Shown: one piece after another, positions 1 through 6,680 of the stretch
Layout of the letters: each line of letters opens with the position of its first letter
Numbering within the stretch: the stretch's first letter is position 1
NCBI GenBank assembly: GCA_903925515.1
Contig: CAIYFP010000404.1
Span: 1-9,959 of the forward strand
Length of the DNA stretch: 9,959 nucleotides
Reading direction: 5' to 3'
Source of the DNA: an uncultured Verrucomicrobiota bacterium
GTDB lineage: Bacteria > Verrucomicrobiota > Verrucomicrobiia > Limisphaerales > UBA9464
The notes under the pieces: model-generated
Database searches by the model: none
What the model saw: only the letters and a program-made list of their open reading frames with translations
What the model was told of the DNA's origin: nothing
Program-made: the position numbers and the translations under genes

Positions 1-1079
1 AGCATGATGTTCATGATGCCGATGCCGCCGACGAAGAGGGAGATGGCGGCGATGAGGCCGCCGCTCATGCGGGCGTTGCGGACGGAGGTTTGGATTTGGT
101 CGGCCCAATCCTCCTGGGTGCGGAAGGAGAAGTCCTCGATGCCGCGGTGGTTGACCATAAGGACGTTGCGGACCTGGGTGAGGGCATGGTCGAGTCGCGA
201 GACGTCGCGGACGCGGATTTCCATGCTGGAGAGGCGTGGTTCCGGCGGGGCGTTGGTCTGGACGGAGCGGAGCTTCATCCACATGGAGTTGAGGGGGAGA
301 TAGACGGTGTTGTTCTTGATCCAGAAGGCGAAGTTGCCGCGTCGGCCGCCGCCCCAGCCGCGGTCGCGCCGGGCGGCGGGCTTCTGGCCCGGGACGGGCG
401 GGTTGAGGGCGCGTTGGCGTGCGGCCTCGGCCTCGCGCTGGAGGCGTGCATTGCGGTCGGCCTCGCTCTCGTAGTGCTCGAACATGCCGATGATGGTGAA
501 GGGGACGCCATTGATGGTCATGGAGCGTCCGACGGGGTTGATGGGGGTGCCGGTTTCCTCGGGGCGTCCGAAGAGCTCGTCGCGGATGCCGGTGCCGATG
601 ACGCAGACGGCGCGGCCGCGGGCGTCGTCGTCGAGGTTGAACATGCGGCCCTCGGCGACCTTGTGTTCCATGAGGTCGGCTTGGATGGGCCAGACGCCGG
701 CGGTCATGAAGGTGCGGTAGTAGCGGCCGTTGGCGGAGAGGACTGGGGAATAGCCGTCGAGGCGCATTTCCGGGGAGACGATCTCGACCTCCGGGGCGGA
801 GGCCTGGAGGGCGAGGACGTCGTGGAGGGTGACGCCCCGTGCGAAGTCCTGGAGGTGGCGTTGATCGACGGGGACGGGCTGGGCCTCGACGCGGACCTTG
901 CGAAGGCCGCCGACGGCCTCGAGGGCCTCGCGGAGTCCGTTTTCGAGGCCTTGGGTGATGGCGGACATGGCGACGAGGGAGGAGACGCCGAGAATGATGC
1001 CCAGCATGGTGAGGGCGGAGCGGAACTTGTTGGCGGCGATTTCCTTGAGGCCGACCAAGATGGCGTTGAGGAACGTCAT
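1..1079 (-). CDS. MacB/FtsX-type ABC transporter permease, C-terminus cut by the window edge
   Basis: Permease subunit of a MacB-like ABC exporter in the inner membrane, expected to couple ATP hydrolysis by the neighbouring ATPase to movement of substrate in the periplasm. The 359 visible codons run off the left edge. Residues 1-20 are a short cytoplasmic lead. Residues about 21-41 form the first membrane helix (LTMLGIILGVSSLVAMSAI). Residues about 45-330 are a MacB-type periplasmic domain, and about 337-359 begin the second helix, ending in the typical FtsX pattern GGIGIMNIM. The remaining two helices lie outside the window. The start is ATG at 1079, overlapping the ATPase stop as ATGA, so translation is probably coupled. 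Residues about 203-250 are an unusual charged then Pro/Gly/Arg-rich insert in the periplasmic domain. Family assignment is strong; the substrate (antibiotic, peptide, lipoprotein or other) cannot be read from sequence. Confidence 0.93.
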   Translation of the reverse strand, partial: MTFLNAILVGLKEIAANKFRSALTMLGIILGVSSLVAMSAITQGLENGLREALEAVGGLRKVRVEAQPVPVDQRHLQDFARGVTLHDVLALQASAPEVEIVSPEMRLDGYSPVLSANGRYYRTFMTAGVWPIQADLMEHKVAEGRMFNLDDDARGRAVCVIGTGIRDELFGRPEETGTPINPVGRSMTINGVPFTIIGMFEHYESEADRNARLQREAEAARQRALNPPVPGQKPAARRDRGWGGGRRGNFAFWIKNNTVYLPLNSMWMKLRSVQTNAPPEPRLSSMEIRVRDVSRLDHALTQVRNVLMVNHRGIEDFSFRTQEDWADQIQTSVRNARMSGGLIAAISLFVGGIGIMNIM

Positions 1080-1795
1080 GCGGGCTGTGCGGCGGCCTTG
1101 GCGAGGCCGGCGAGGCGTACGTCGAGCTTGTCGGCGATCTTGCCGTTGCGGATCTCGATGCGGCGGGGCGTGACGGCGGCGATCTCGGGGTTGTGGGTGA
1201 CGAGGATGACGGTGCGGCCCTGATGGGAGAGTTCGCGGAAGAGGTTGAGGATGAGCTCGCCGGTGTGGGTGTCGAGGTTTCCGGTGGGCTCGTCGGCGAG
1301 GATAATCTTGGGGTCGTTGACGAGGGCGCGTGCGATGGCGACGCGCTGTTGCTGGCCGCCGGAGAGTTGGTTGGGCCGGTTCTTGATGCGGTGGGCGAGG
1401 TCCACCTGCTGGAGGGCGTGGAGGGCGCGTTCGCGTCGTTGGCGGCCGCCCATGCCGGCATAGACCATGGGGAGCTCGACGTTCTGGAGGACGTTGAGCT
1501 TGGGGAGGAGGTTGAAGGACTGGAAGACGAACCCAATGGTTCGGTTGCGGACCTTGGCGAGCTGGCTTGGGGAGGCCATGGAGATGTCCACGCCGTCGAG
1601 TCTGACCTCGCCTATGGAGGGGGAATCGAGGCAGCCGAGGATGTGCATCAGGGTTGATTTGCCGCTGCCGGAGGGGCCGATGATGGAGATGAACTCGCCG
1701 TTTTGGAGGTCGAGGCTGACGTCGTCGAGGGCGCGGATTTCCTCGCCGCCGGTGTGGTAGATCTTGCTGACGTTGCGGAGCTCGAGGAGGGCCAC
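1076..1795 (-). CDS. ABC transporter ATPase, MacB/LolD subfamily
   Basis: Cytoplasmic nucleotide-binding subunit (239 aa) that powers the adjacent permease. All hallmark motifs are present: Walker A GPSGSGKST at 40-48, Q-loop Gln92 in VFQSFNLL, signature LSGGQQQR at 144-151, Walker B IILADEP at 164-170, D-loop NLD at 173-175 and H-loop His201 in VTHNPE. The FNLLP and LADEPTGNLD wording is typical of the MacB/LolD/FtsE-like group, whose ATPases pair with FtsX-fold permeases. Here ATPase and permease are separate proteins, unlike single-chain E. coli MacB. The start codon is GTG at 1795, giving the normal N-terminus (ALLELRNVSKIYHTG); no Shine-Dalgarno-like sequence precedes it. It lies 20 bp after the adaptor gene and overlaps the permease gene by 4 bp, so the three form one operon. 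The C-terminal tail (about 222-239) is an Ala/Lys-rich extension. Confidence 0.95.
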   Translation of the reverse strand: MALLELRNVSKIYHTGGEEIRALDDVSLDLQNGEFISIIGPSGSGKSTLMHILGCLDSPSIGEVRLDGVDISMASPSQLAKVRNRTIGFVFQSFNLLPKLNVLQNVELPMVYAGMGGRQRRERALHALQQVDLAHRIKNRPNQLSGGQQQRVAIARALVNDPKIILADEPTGNLDTHTGELILNLFRELSHQGRTVILVTHNPEIAAVTPRRIEIRNGKIADKLDVRLAGLAKAAAQPA

Positions 1796-1815
1796 GGCTT
1801 GGGAGGGGAAAGGGG

Positions 1816-3012
1816 CTAGCGGCTCGGGGAGGAGGCGGGCTTGGGGGAGGCGGGCGAGGACGAGCCGCCGGAGGACGGGGCAGCGGACTGGGCTCCCTTG
1901 GGGCCGGGCTGCTGGGATGACTTGGAGGACTTGCTCTTGTCCTCGAGGGAGACCTCGTCGCCCGAGCTGAGGCCGCGGGTGACCTCGGCGAAGAAGTAGT
2001 CGCTGACGCCGATGTCGATGCGGCGCTTCTCCCAGTCGTCGCCGTTGCGGACGTAGGCGTAGCGCTCGACTTGGCGGGTCTCGGGATTGGTCTCGGTGAA
2101 GACGGAGGCGAGGGGTGCGGCGACGACGTTCTCGGCGCTGGCGACGGGGATGGAGAGGTTGGCGGTCATGCCTGGGCGGACGACCTTCTCGACGTCCTTG
2201 AGGAGGATGCGAGCGGCGAAGCCGCGGATGTTGTTCTTGATGGTGGACTGGGGAGCGAGCCTCTCGACCCTGCCCTTGATGCGAAGGCCGGGGATGGCCT
2301 CGATGGTGACATCGACCTCTTGGCCGACGGACAGACGGGTGACGTCGGCTTGGTTGATGTGGGCGTTGATGACGAGGTCGGCGAGGTTGGCGATGGTGAG
2401 GACCTCGGTGCCGGCATTGAAGCCGCCCGAGCCGCTGACGGCTTGGCCGACGGAGATGGGGCGGGTGAGGACGGTGCAGTCGAAGGGAGCGGTGACGCGG
2501 GTGCGGCGGAGGCGATCGGCGACGAGATCGAGGGATTTCTGGGCGCGGTCGAGGCCGTTCTTGGCGAGGTCGAACTTGGTGCGGGCGTCCTCGAAGAGTT
2601 CCTCGGAGATGAGGCGGCTGGTGAAGAGGCCTTGGGCGCGCTTGTACTCGCGTTCGGCCTGGCCGAGCTCGAGCCGGGTACGTTCGACGGCCTTCAACTG
2701 GGCGTCGTGCTCGATCTGGAGGTCGCGGTCGTCGAGCTTGAAGAGGAGGGCGTCCTTTTTGACGGCGTCGCCGACATCGACGGGGAGTTGCTCGATCTTG
2801 CCGTTGACCTCGGGGCGGACGGAGACCTGCTCAGCGGGGCCGATGTCGCCGGCGGCGGTGACGGCGAAGCGGATGGAGCGGTTCTCGATGGTGGCGGTGG
2901 TGGGGCGGGAGGCGGCGGTTGCGGGGGAGGAGGAAGCGGGGCGATGGTTCCAGAGGTACCAGCCGCCGCCCGCGAGGGCAGCGACAACGAGGAGGGATGG
3001 AAGGAACTTCAT
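1816..3012 (-). CDS. MacA/HlyD-family periplasmic adaptor (membrane fusion protein)
   Basis: Periplasmic adaptor (398 aa) expected to link the ABC permease to an outer-membrane channel or to present substrate to it. Residues 1-20 are a hydrophobic signal-anchor, followed by a Ser/Ala/Thr-rich spacer to about 40. Residues 60-98 form the first half of a biotinyl-lipoyl-like domain (VRPEVNGKIEQLPVDVGDAV). Residues about 99-172 form a helical, likely coiled-coil hairpin (ERTRLELGQAEREYKRAQ). Residues 173-206 complete the lipoyl domain (RVTAPFDCTVL, VGQAVSG). Beta-barrel and membrane-proximal domains follow to about 356 (VRPGMTANLSIPV at 278-290). Residues 358-398 are a low-complexity Ser/Pro/Lys tail. 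ATG at 3012 is chosen because the signal-anchor follows directly; the frame stays open upstream to 4071, but that part is antisense to the M48 gene. First gene of the adaptor-ATPase-permease operon. No outer-membrane TolC-like partner lies in the window. Confidence 0.93.
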   Translation of the reverse strand: MKFLPSLLVVAALAGGGWYLWNHRPASSSPATAASRPTTATIENRSIRFAVTAAGDIGPAEQVSVRPEVNGKIEQLPVDVGDAVKKDALLFKLDDRDLQIEHDAQLKAVERTRLELGQAEREYKRAQGLFTSRLISEELFEDARTKFDLAKNGLDRAQKSLDLVADRLRRTRVTAPFDCTVLTRPISVGQAVSGSGGFNAGTEVLTIANLADLVINAHINQADVTRLSVGQEVDVTIEAIPGLRIKGRVERLAPQSTIKNNIRGFAARILLKDVEKVVRPGMTANLSIPVASAENVVAAPLASVFTETNPETRQVERYAYVRNGDDWEKRRIDIGVSDYFFAEVTRGLSSGDEVSLEDKSKSSKSSQQPGPKGAQSAAPSSGGSSSPASPKPASSPSR

Positions 3013-3118
3013 GCCAGTTTGAGGGGAGAGTGAAGCATTGATACGCACACGTGCAATCGACGTTTTGAGGTCGCGCTGTTGTTTCCGACCGGGAAAACGC
3101 GGTAGCGTGCGGACGTTG
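3013..3118. promoter_or_regulatory. Divergent intergenic region between the exporter operon and the M48 gene
   Basis: These 106 bp separate two divergent transcription units, so promoters for both should lie here or slightly inside the genes. A weak plus-strand candidate is TTGTTT (3079-3084) and TAGCGT (3103-3108), spaced by 18 bp; it would start RNA within a few bases of the ATG at 3119. A perfect 5-bp inverted repeat, TTTCC-5 nt-GGAAA (3082-3096), lies inside that spacer and could be an operator. CACGTG occurs at 3048-3053. I see no convincing minus-strand promoter. The stretch is visibly less GC-rich than its surroundings. All motif calls are by eye and low confidence; only the divergent arrangement is firm. 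Confidence 0.35.
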
Positions 3119-4372
3119 ATGTCACGTGACGCATTCATTCCGGCCCTTGCGGCGGTCCTTGCTGGGATCCAGTGCGCCGGCGCCATGGTGCTGGAGCGGC
3201 TCAACGCGGGCCATGTGCGTGGAAGCGCGCACTCGATGCCGGAAGCGTTGAAGGGGGTGATGACGCCTGAAACGCACGCGCGCTCGGTGGAGTACACGCT
3301 GGCGAAGGGGCGGTTGGCGAACGCGGGGCACCTGCTGGACCTTGCGGTGTTCCTTGGGGTGATCGGTTCGGGGCTGCTGCCTGCGTCGATGGCATGGGCC
3401 GGGGTGGACGGGGCGTCGTCGGCGTGGCGGGCGTCGGGGTGGTTGATGGGGTTGGGCATGGCGCTTTCATCGGTTTCGTTGCCATTGGAGTGGTGGGCGC
3501 AGTTCCGGCTGGAGGCGCGGTTTGGGTTCAACACGACGACGACGGGGACGTGGGTGGCGGACCGGTTGAAGGGGATGGGGCTGACGGTGGCGATGGGCTG
3601 GCCATTGCTGGCGTTGGTGTTGGGGTTGGTGAAGGGGATGGGCGGGTGGTGGTGGCTGGGGTCGTGGGTGGCGTTGTCGCTGTTCCAGGTTTTGGTGTTG
3701 ATGCTGGCGCCGGCCTTGATCATGCCGTTGTTCAACAAGTTCACGCCCTTGCAGGAGGGGCCGTTGCGGGAGCGATTGATGGCGTTGGGGCGGCGGACGG
3801 GGTTTCGGGCGGCGAGCATCCAGGTGATGGACGGCTCGCGGCGTTCGCGGCATGCGAACGCGTTCTTCACGGGGTTTGGGGCGATGCGGAAGATCGTGTT
3901 GTTCGACACGTTGGTGGCGCAACTGGGCGCGGAGGAGGTGGAGGCGGTTTTGGCGCACGAGATCGGGCACAACAAGAGGGGGCACATCCCGAAGCGACTG
4001 GTGATGGGGCTGGGGATGATGCTGGCGGGATTTGGAGTGATGGGTTGGTTGTCGGGGCAGGGATGGTTCACGGCGGGATTTGGGTTTCCGCCCGGGAGCG
4101 GCGTGGCGCCGGCGTTGCTGATGTTCGCGTTGGTGAGTCCGTCGGTGCTGTTTTGGGCGGGGCCGGTTGGGAATCGTTGGTCGCGGGCGCACGAGTTTGA
4201 GGCGGATGCGTACGCGCGGGATGTGTTGGGGACGGCGGCTCCGTTGGTGTCGGCGCTGAGGAAGCTTTCGGAGAAGAACCTTGCGAACCTGACGCCGCAC
4301 CCGTGGTACAGCGCGTTTCATTACTCGCATCCGACGTTGGCCGAGCGGGAGGCGGCGTTGGGGGCGGGGTGA
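3119..4372 (+). CDS. M48 family integral-membrane zinc metalloprotease, Ste24/CAAX prenyl protease type
   Basis: Multi-pass membrane zinc endopeptidase (417 aa), similar to yeast Ste24. In bacteria this group's substrates are mostly unknown; membrane protein quality control is one suggestion. The zinc site is complete: HEIGH at 280-284 (His280, catalytic Glu281, His284) and Glu359 in HEFEADAYA, with Asp363 also conserved. Other family signatures are FGFNTTTTG (135-143), LIMPLFNKFTPL (200-211), the pattern NAFFTGFG..RKIVLFDTL (247-265) and HYSHPTLAER (401-410). Several hydrophobic stretches are visible, about 70-95, 105-125, 153-202, 293-312 and 328-349. ATG at 3119 is preferred because the first hydrophobic helix begins at once; TTG at 3116 is possible, and ATG at 3038 would add 27 polar residues. 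It is the only plus-strand gene and its codons end mostly in G (TTG, CTG, GTG, GCG), unlike its neighbours. Length is typical of the family. Confidence 0.95.
   Translation: MSRDAFIPALAAVLAGIQCAGAMVLERLNAGHVRGSAHSMPEALKGVMTPETHARSVEYTLAKGRLANAGHLLDLAVFLGVIGSGLLPASMAWAGVDGASSAWRASGWLMGLGMALSSVSLPLEWWAQFRLEARFGFNTTTTGTWVADRLKGMGLTVAMGWPLLALVLGLVKGMGGWWWLGSWVALSLFQVLVLMLAPALIMPLFNKFTPLQEGPLRERLMALGRRTGFRAASIQVMDGSRRSRHANAFFTGFGAMRKIVLFDTLVAQLGAEEVEAVLAHEIGHNKRGHIPKRLVMGLGMMLAGFGVMGWLSGQGWFTAGFGFPPGSGVAPALLMFALVSPSVLFWAGPVGNRWSRAHEFEADAYARDVLGTAAPLVSALRKLSEKNLANLTPHPWYSAFHYSHPTLAEREAALGAG
3121..3130. repeat. 10-bp perfect palindrome at the M48 start
   Basis: GTCACGTGAC is a perfect palindrome that begins at the third base of the ATG start of the M48 gene and encodes its Ser-Arg-Asp. 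A second CACGTG core lies 73 bp upstream (3048-3053). This could be a paired regulator site, but a single 10-bp palindrome inside codons may be chance. Confidence 0.2.
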
Positions 4373-4375
4373 GAG

Positions 4376-4396
4376 AAGCGGGAAGCGGGAAGCGGG
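4376..4396. repeat. Three tandem copies of a 7-bp unit in the convergent gap
   Basis: AAGCGGG is repeated three times exactly (4376-4382, 4383-4389, 4390-4396) and then decays to AAGGTGG (4397-4403). It fills most of the 36-bp gap between the M48 stop (4370-4372) and the M14 stop (4409-4411). Read on the minus strand it is a pyrimidine tract with unit CCCGCTT. I see no hairpin, so it is not an obvious intrinsic terminator. The role is unknown; a simple slippage repeat is the plainest explanation. Confidence 0.85.
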
Positions 4397-4408
4397 AAGG
4401 TGGGTAGG

Positions 4409-5224
4409 TCACGGACTTGGGCGGGGGGACGGGGAGGCGATGCGGGAGATGGCGTGTATTGCGGCCATGACGGCCTCGACGAGGGCCCCGACGCGGAGGG
4501 CCATGGGAAAGTCGGAGGGGGCCTCGAGGGTGAGGTTACGTTGGGTGCGGTTTTGGAGGAGCCAGAAGGCCTCGGGCCAGTCGGGTCGTGCGGCGGGGTC
4601 GATGGAGGGGCGGATGATGCCGGGGGCGTAGGCGTCGCGTCCGTCGATGACGGGGGCGAGCTCGATGGGACAGACGCGGGAGACGGAGGCTATGACGGGG
4701 TCTGCGAGGCCGAGGTGGGTGTCCGGGTGGAGTTCGTAGAGGTAGAACCCTGCGGATTCCCAGTCCTCGTGGAGGAGGAGGGTGAGGTCCCATGGAGGCT
4801 GGGACGCGAGCCAATGGACGTGCGCGGATGTTTCTGGGGCGCGGAGGTGGTTGTAGTCGCGGTTGAGGTCGATGCCGTCGGTGTTGAAACGGTCGTTGGC
4901 GTGGAGGCCGCGCGGGTTGAGGACGGGGCAGAGGGTGAGGTCGATGTTGTTGGGGAAGCTGCGGGAGCGGACCATGTCGAGGAGGGCGAGGGGACCCGCG
5001 GGTTCGTCGCCGTGGATGCCGGCGGAGAGGTAGCAACGGAGGGGCCGTGGTTTTTGGGGGCGGGCGGGGCGTTGGAGGACAGGCAGGCGGATGGAGGGCG
5101 AGGCGTCGAGGAGATGGGTGGACCATCCGTCGAGGGCAGCTTGCTGGACGATGGCATGGGCGACGCGGTCCGGGTCGATGCAATGGCCGCGGTAGCCTTG
5201 GATGTTTTGGCCCAGCCGACGCAT
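4409..5224 (-). CDS. M14-family zinc carboxypeptidase, similar to murein peptide amidase A
   Basis: Predicted soluble zinc peptidase or amidase of the M14 fold (271 aa). The zinc site is readable: His71 and Glu74 in AGIHGDEPAG, and His152 in LLLHEDWES. Glu234 in TLEAPSDF sits where the general-base glutamate is expected. NPRG (103-106) and DLNRDYN (119-125) correspond to the substrate-binding Arg and Asn-Arg of the family. HGDE and the N(P)xG...GIDLNR pattern recall MpaA, which cleaves the gamma-D-Glu-diaminopimelate bond of murein tripeptide, but the substrate here is inference. No signal peptide is seen, so it is probably cytoplasmic. ATG at 5224 is chosen because homology begins there; the frame is open further upstream, but that part overlaps the amidohydrolase-like gene out of frame. 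It lies 23 bp after that gene and is likely the last gene of the operon. The C-terminus ends in a Ser/Pro run. Confidence 0.88.
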   Translation of the reverse strand: MRRLGQNIQGYRGHCIDPDRVAHAIVQQAALDGWSTHLLDASPSIRLPVLQRPARPQKPRPLRCYLSAGIHGDEPAGPLALLDMVRSRSFPNNIDLTLCPVLNPRGLHANDRFNTDGIDLNRDYNHLRAPETSAHVHWLASQPPWDLTLLLHEDWESAGFYLYELHPDTHLGLADPVIASVSRVCPIELAPVIDGRDAYAPGIIRPSIDPAARPDWPEAFWLLQNRTQRNLTLEAPSDFPMALRVGALVEAVMAAIHAISRIASPSPRPSP

Positions 5225-5247
5225 GGGTGGTGGCGGACAGGGACTGT

Positions 5248-6639
5248 TCAGGGCTTGGGGAGGGGCCTTGCCTTGAACTTGTCGTAGAGGCGGGTGTGGC
5301 GGCTTTCGAGCGGGACCTCGCGACCGGCGATCCAGAGGCGCCGGACATTGGCGCGAATGTCGAGGATGTCGCCGGAAACGGCGATGAGGGTGGCGTCCTT
5401 GCCGGGCTCGATGGAGCCGAGGCGGTCGGAGAGGCCGAGGAGCCTTGCGGGGTAGAGGGTGATGCCGCGCCATGCCTCGGCGCGAGGGAGGCCGAAGGCC
5501 ATGGCCTGGGCGGCGGCGTAGGGGATGTTGCGGATGGAGGATGCGCCGAAGCGGTCGGTGCCCTCGCTGAAGGACACCTCGACGCCGGCCTTGCTGAGCA
5601 CGGACGGGGCGGTGAACTGGACGTCGTAGGGATCGATGTCGCGCGGGGGTTGGGTGAAGACGTGCTCGTACACGACGGGGACCTTGTTGGTGGCGAGGAG
5701 AGGTGCGACGCGAGCGGCGTCACGGCCTCCGGCGAGGACGGCCTTGAAGCCCCTGCGGAGGGCCCACGAGACGGCGGACTCGATTTGGCGGGCATCTTCA
5801 GCGTGGAGGAAGGCGGGTTCGTCGCGCCGGAGGACCGGGAGCATGCCTTCCCATGCGGGCACGACCTTGAAGCCGTTGGTCTCGACGAGCGGGGGGCGTT
5901 TGCCGGTGGAGGTTTGGAGGGCGATGGGCGGGGCTTGGCCGAGGCCCGCGGCGGTCCGGGCGCGGTCGTAGGCGACGGCTTGGTCCACGAACTCGTCGAT
6001 TTCGCGAAGCTTCTTCTCGCGGTCCTTCACCTGGTCCTCGGGCGACTTCCAGTTGTCTCGGCCGGGGCCTTGCGGGCGCGGGGAGACGTCGAGGGAGAAG
6101 GAGGGCCAATAGACGTGGAGGCCGGAGACGCGTTTCACGGCCATGTCCTCGATGGTCCAGCCGTCGAGGCGAAGGACGGAGGAATGGCCGGCGACGGTGC
6201 CGCCTGAGGGGACGGCATGGGCGTGGGTGAAGCCGTTGGCGCGTGCGACCGGGATGAGTTCCGAGTCGGGGTTGATGGCGATCCATGCGTGGACGTCTGG
6301 GGTGTAGTCGCCGACCTCGGTGGTGTCGCGGGCTTGGCGGAGGCCGTCGATCTCGACGAGTCCGAGGACGGTGACGGGCGCGATCAAGCCGGGGAAAAGA
6401 TGGAGGCCGTCGAGTTGGACGACGCGGTCGGCTGGGCCGGTGGCATCGGGGCCGACGGCGGCGATGCGGCCGTCGCGAAGGAGGACGGGGGCGTTGGTGA
6501 GCGAGGGGCCGGAGACGGTGTGGACGATGGCGCCTTCGAGGCGGAGGGAGTCGGCGCGGGAGGAGTGGGGCGAGCCGAGGAGGGCTGCGAGCGGGAGGAG
6601 GGCGGCGAGGGGCGTGGGGAGGGAGGGCAGCGGCTTCAT
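5248..6639 (-). CDS. Secreted amidohydrolase-superfamily protein lacking the HxH metal motif
   Basis: Exported amidohydrolase-like protein (463 aa). Residues 1-29 look like a signal peptide (Leu/Ala-rich core, likely cleavage after SSRA). Residues about 31-80 and 405-445 form the composite beta-sandwich typical of the superfamily (GAIVHTVSGP..., LGSIEPGKDATLI). The TIM-barrel starts at LFPGLIAPVTVLG (81-93). In active enzymes PGLID is followed by HxH; here that position reads APVTV, so the first two metal ligands are missing. His279 (FLHAEDAR), His326 (VVYEHVF) and Asp362 (SEGTDRF) sit near other usual ligand positions. My recollection is that a family of such proteins conserves this APxTxLGLVEI region, so the loss is probably ancestral rather than decay. 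It lies 41 bp downstream of the two-domain amidohydrolase and resembles its N-terminal half. It may be a partner pseudoenzyme or use a different metal arrangement. ATG at 6639 is chosen for the signal peptide. Confidence 0.88.
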   Translation of the reverse strand: MKPLPSLPTPLAALLPLAALLGSPHSSRADSLRLEGAIVHTVSGPSLTNAPVLLRDGRIAAVGPDATGPADRVVQLDGLHLFPGLIAPVTVLGLVEIDGLRQARDTTEVGDYTPDVHAWIAINPDSELIPVARANGFTHAHAVPSGGTVAGHSSVLRLDGWTIEDMAVKRVSGLHVYWPSFSLDVSPRPQGPGRDNWKSPEDQVKDREKKLREIDEFVDQAVAYDRARTAAGLGQAPPIALQTSTGKRPPLVETNGFKVVPAWEGMLPVLRRDEPAFLHAEDARQIESAVSWALRRGFKAVLAGGRDAARVAPLLATNKVPVVYEHVFTQPPRDIDPYDVQFTAPSVLSKAGVEVSFSEGTDRFGASSIRNIPYAAAQAMAFGLPRAEAWRGITLYPARLLGLSDRLGSIEPGKDATLIAVSGDILDIRANVRRLWIAGREVPLESRHTRLYDKFKARPLPKP

Positions 6640-6680
6640 GGCGCGAAGGGGGGGATGGGTCAGGGCGAGGCGTGCGGGGT

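Noticed and set aside
90..1223. Long plus-strand open frame antisense to the permease and ATPase genes
   Set aside because: Its translation is Gly/Ala/Asp/Val-rich with no recognisable motif, while the opposite strand encodes clear ABC permease and ATPase sequence. It exists because high GC and strand skew remove stop codons.
3013..4071. Upstream in-frame extension of the adaptor gene
   Set aside because: The extra residues are low-complexity Pro/Asn/Arg sequence antisense to the well-supported M48 gene; the signal-anchor begins at the ATG at 3012.
4373..4408. Intrinsic terminator between the convergent genes
   Set aside because: The gap holds a purine tandem repeat and no inverted repeat followed by a T-run on either strand.
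5225..5473. Upstream extension of the M14 gene into the amidohydrolase-like gene
   Set aside because: The added 83 residues are Pro/Arg/His-rich, without family similarity, and overlap the end of the upstream gene in another frame.
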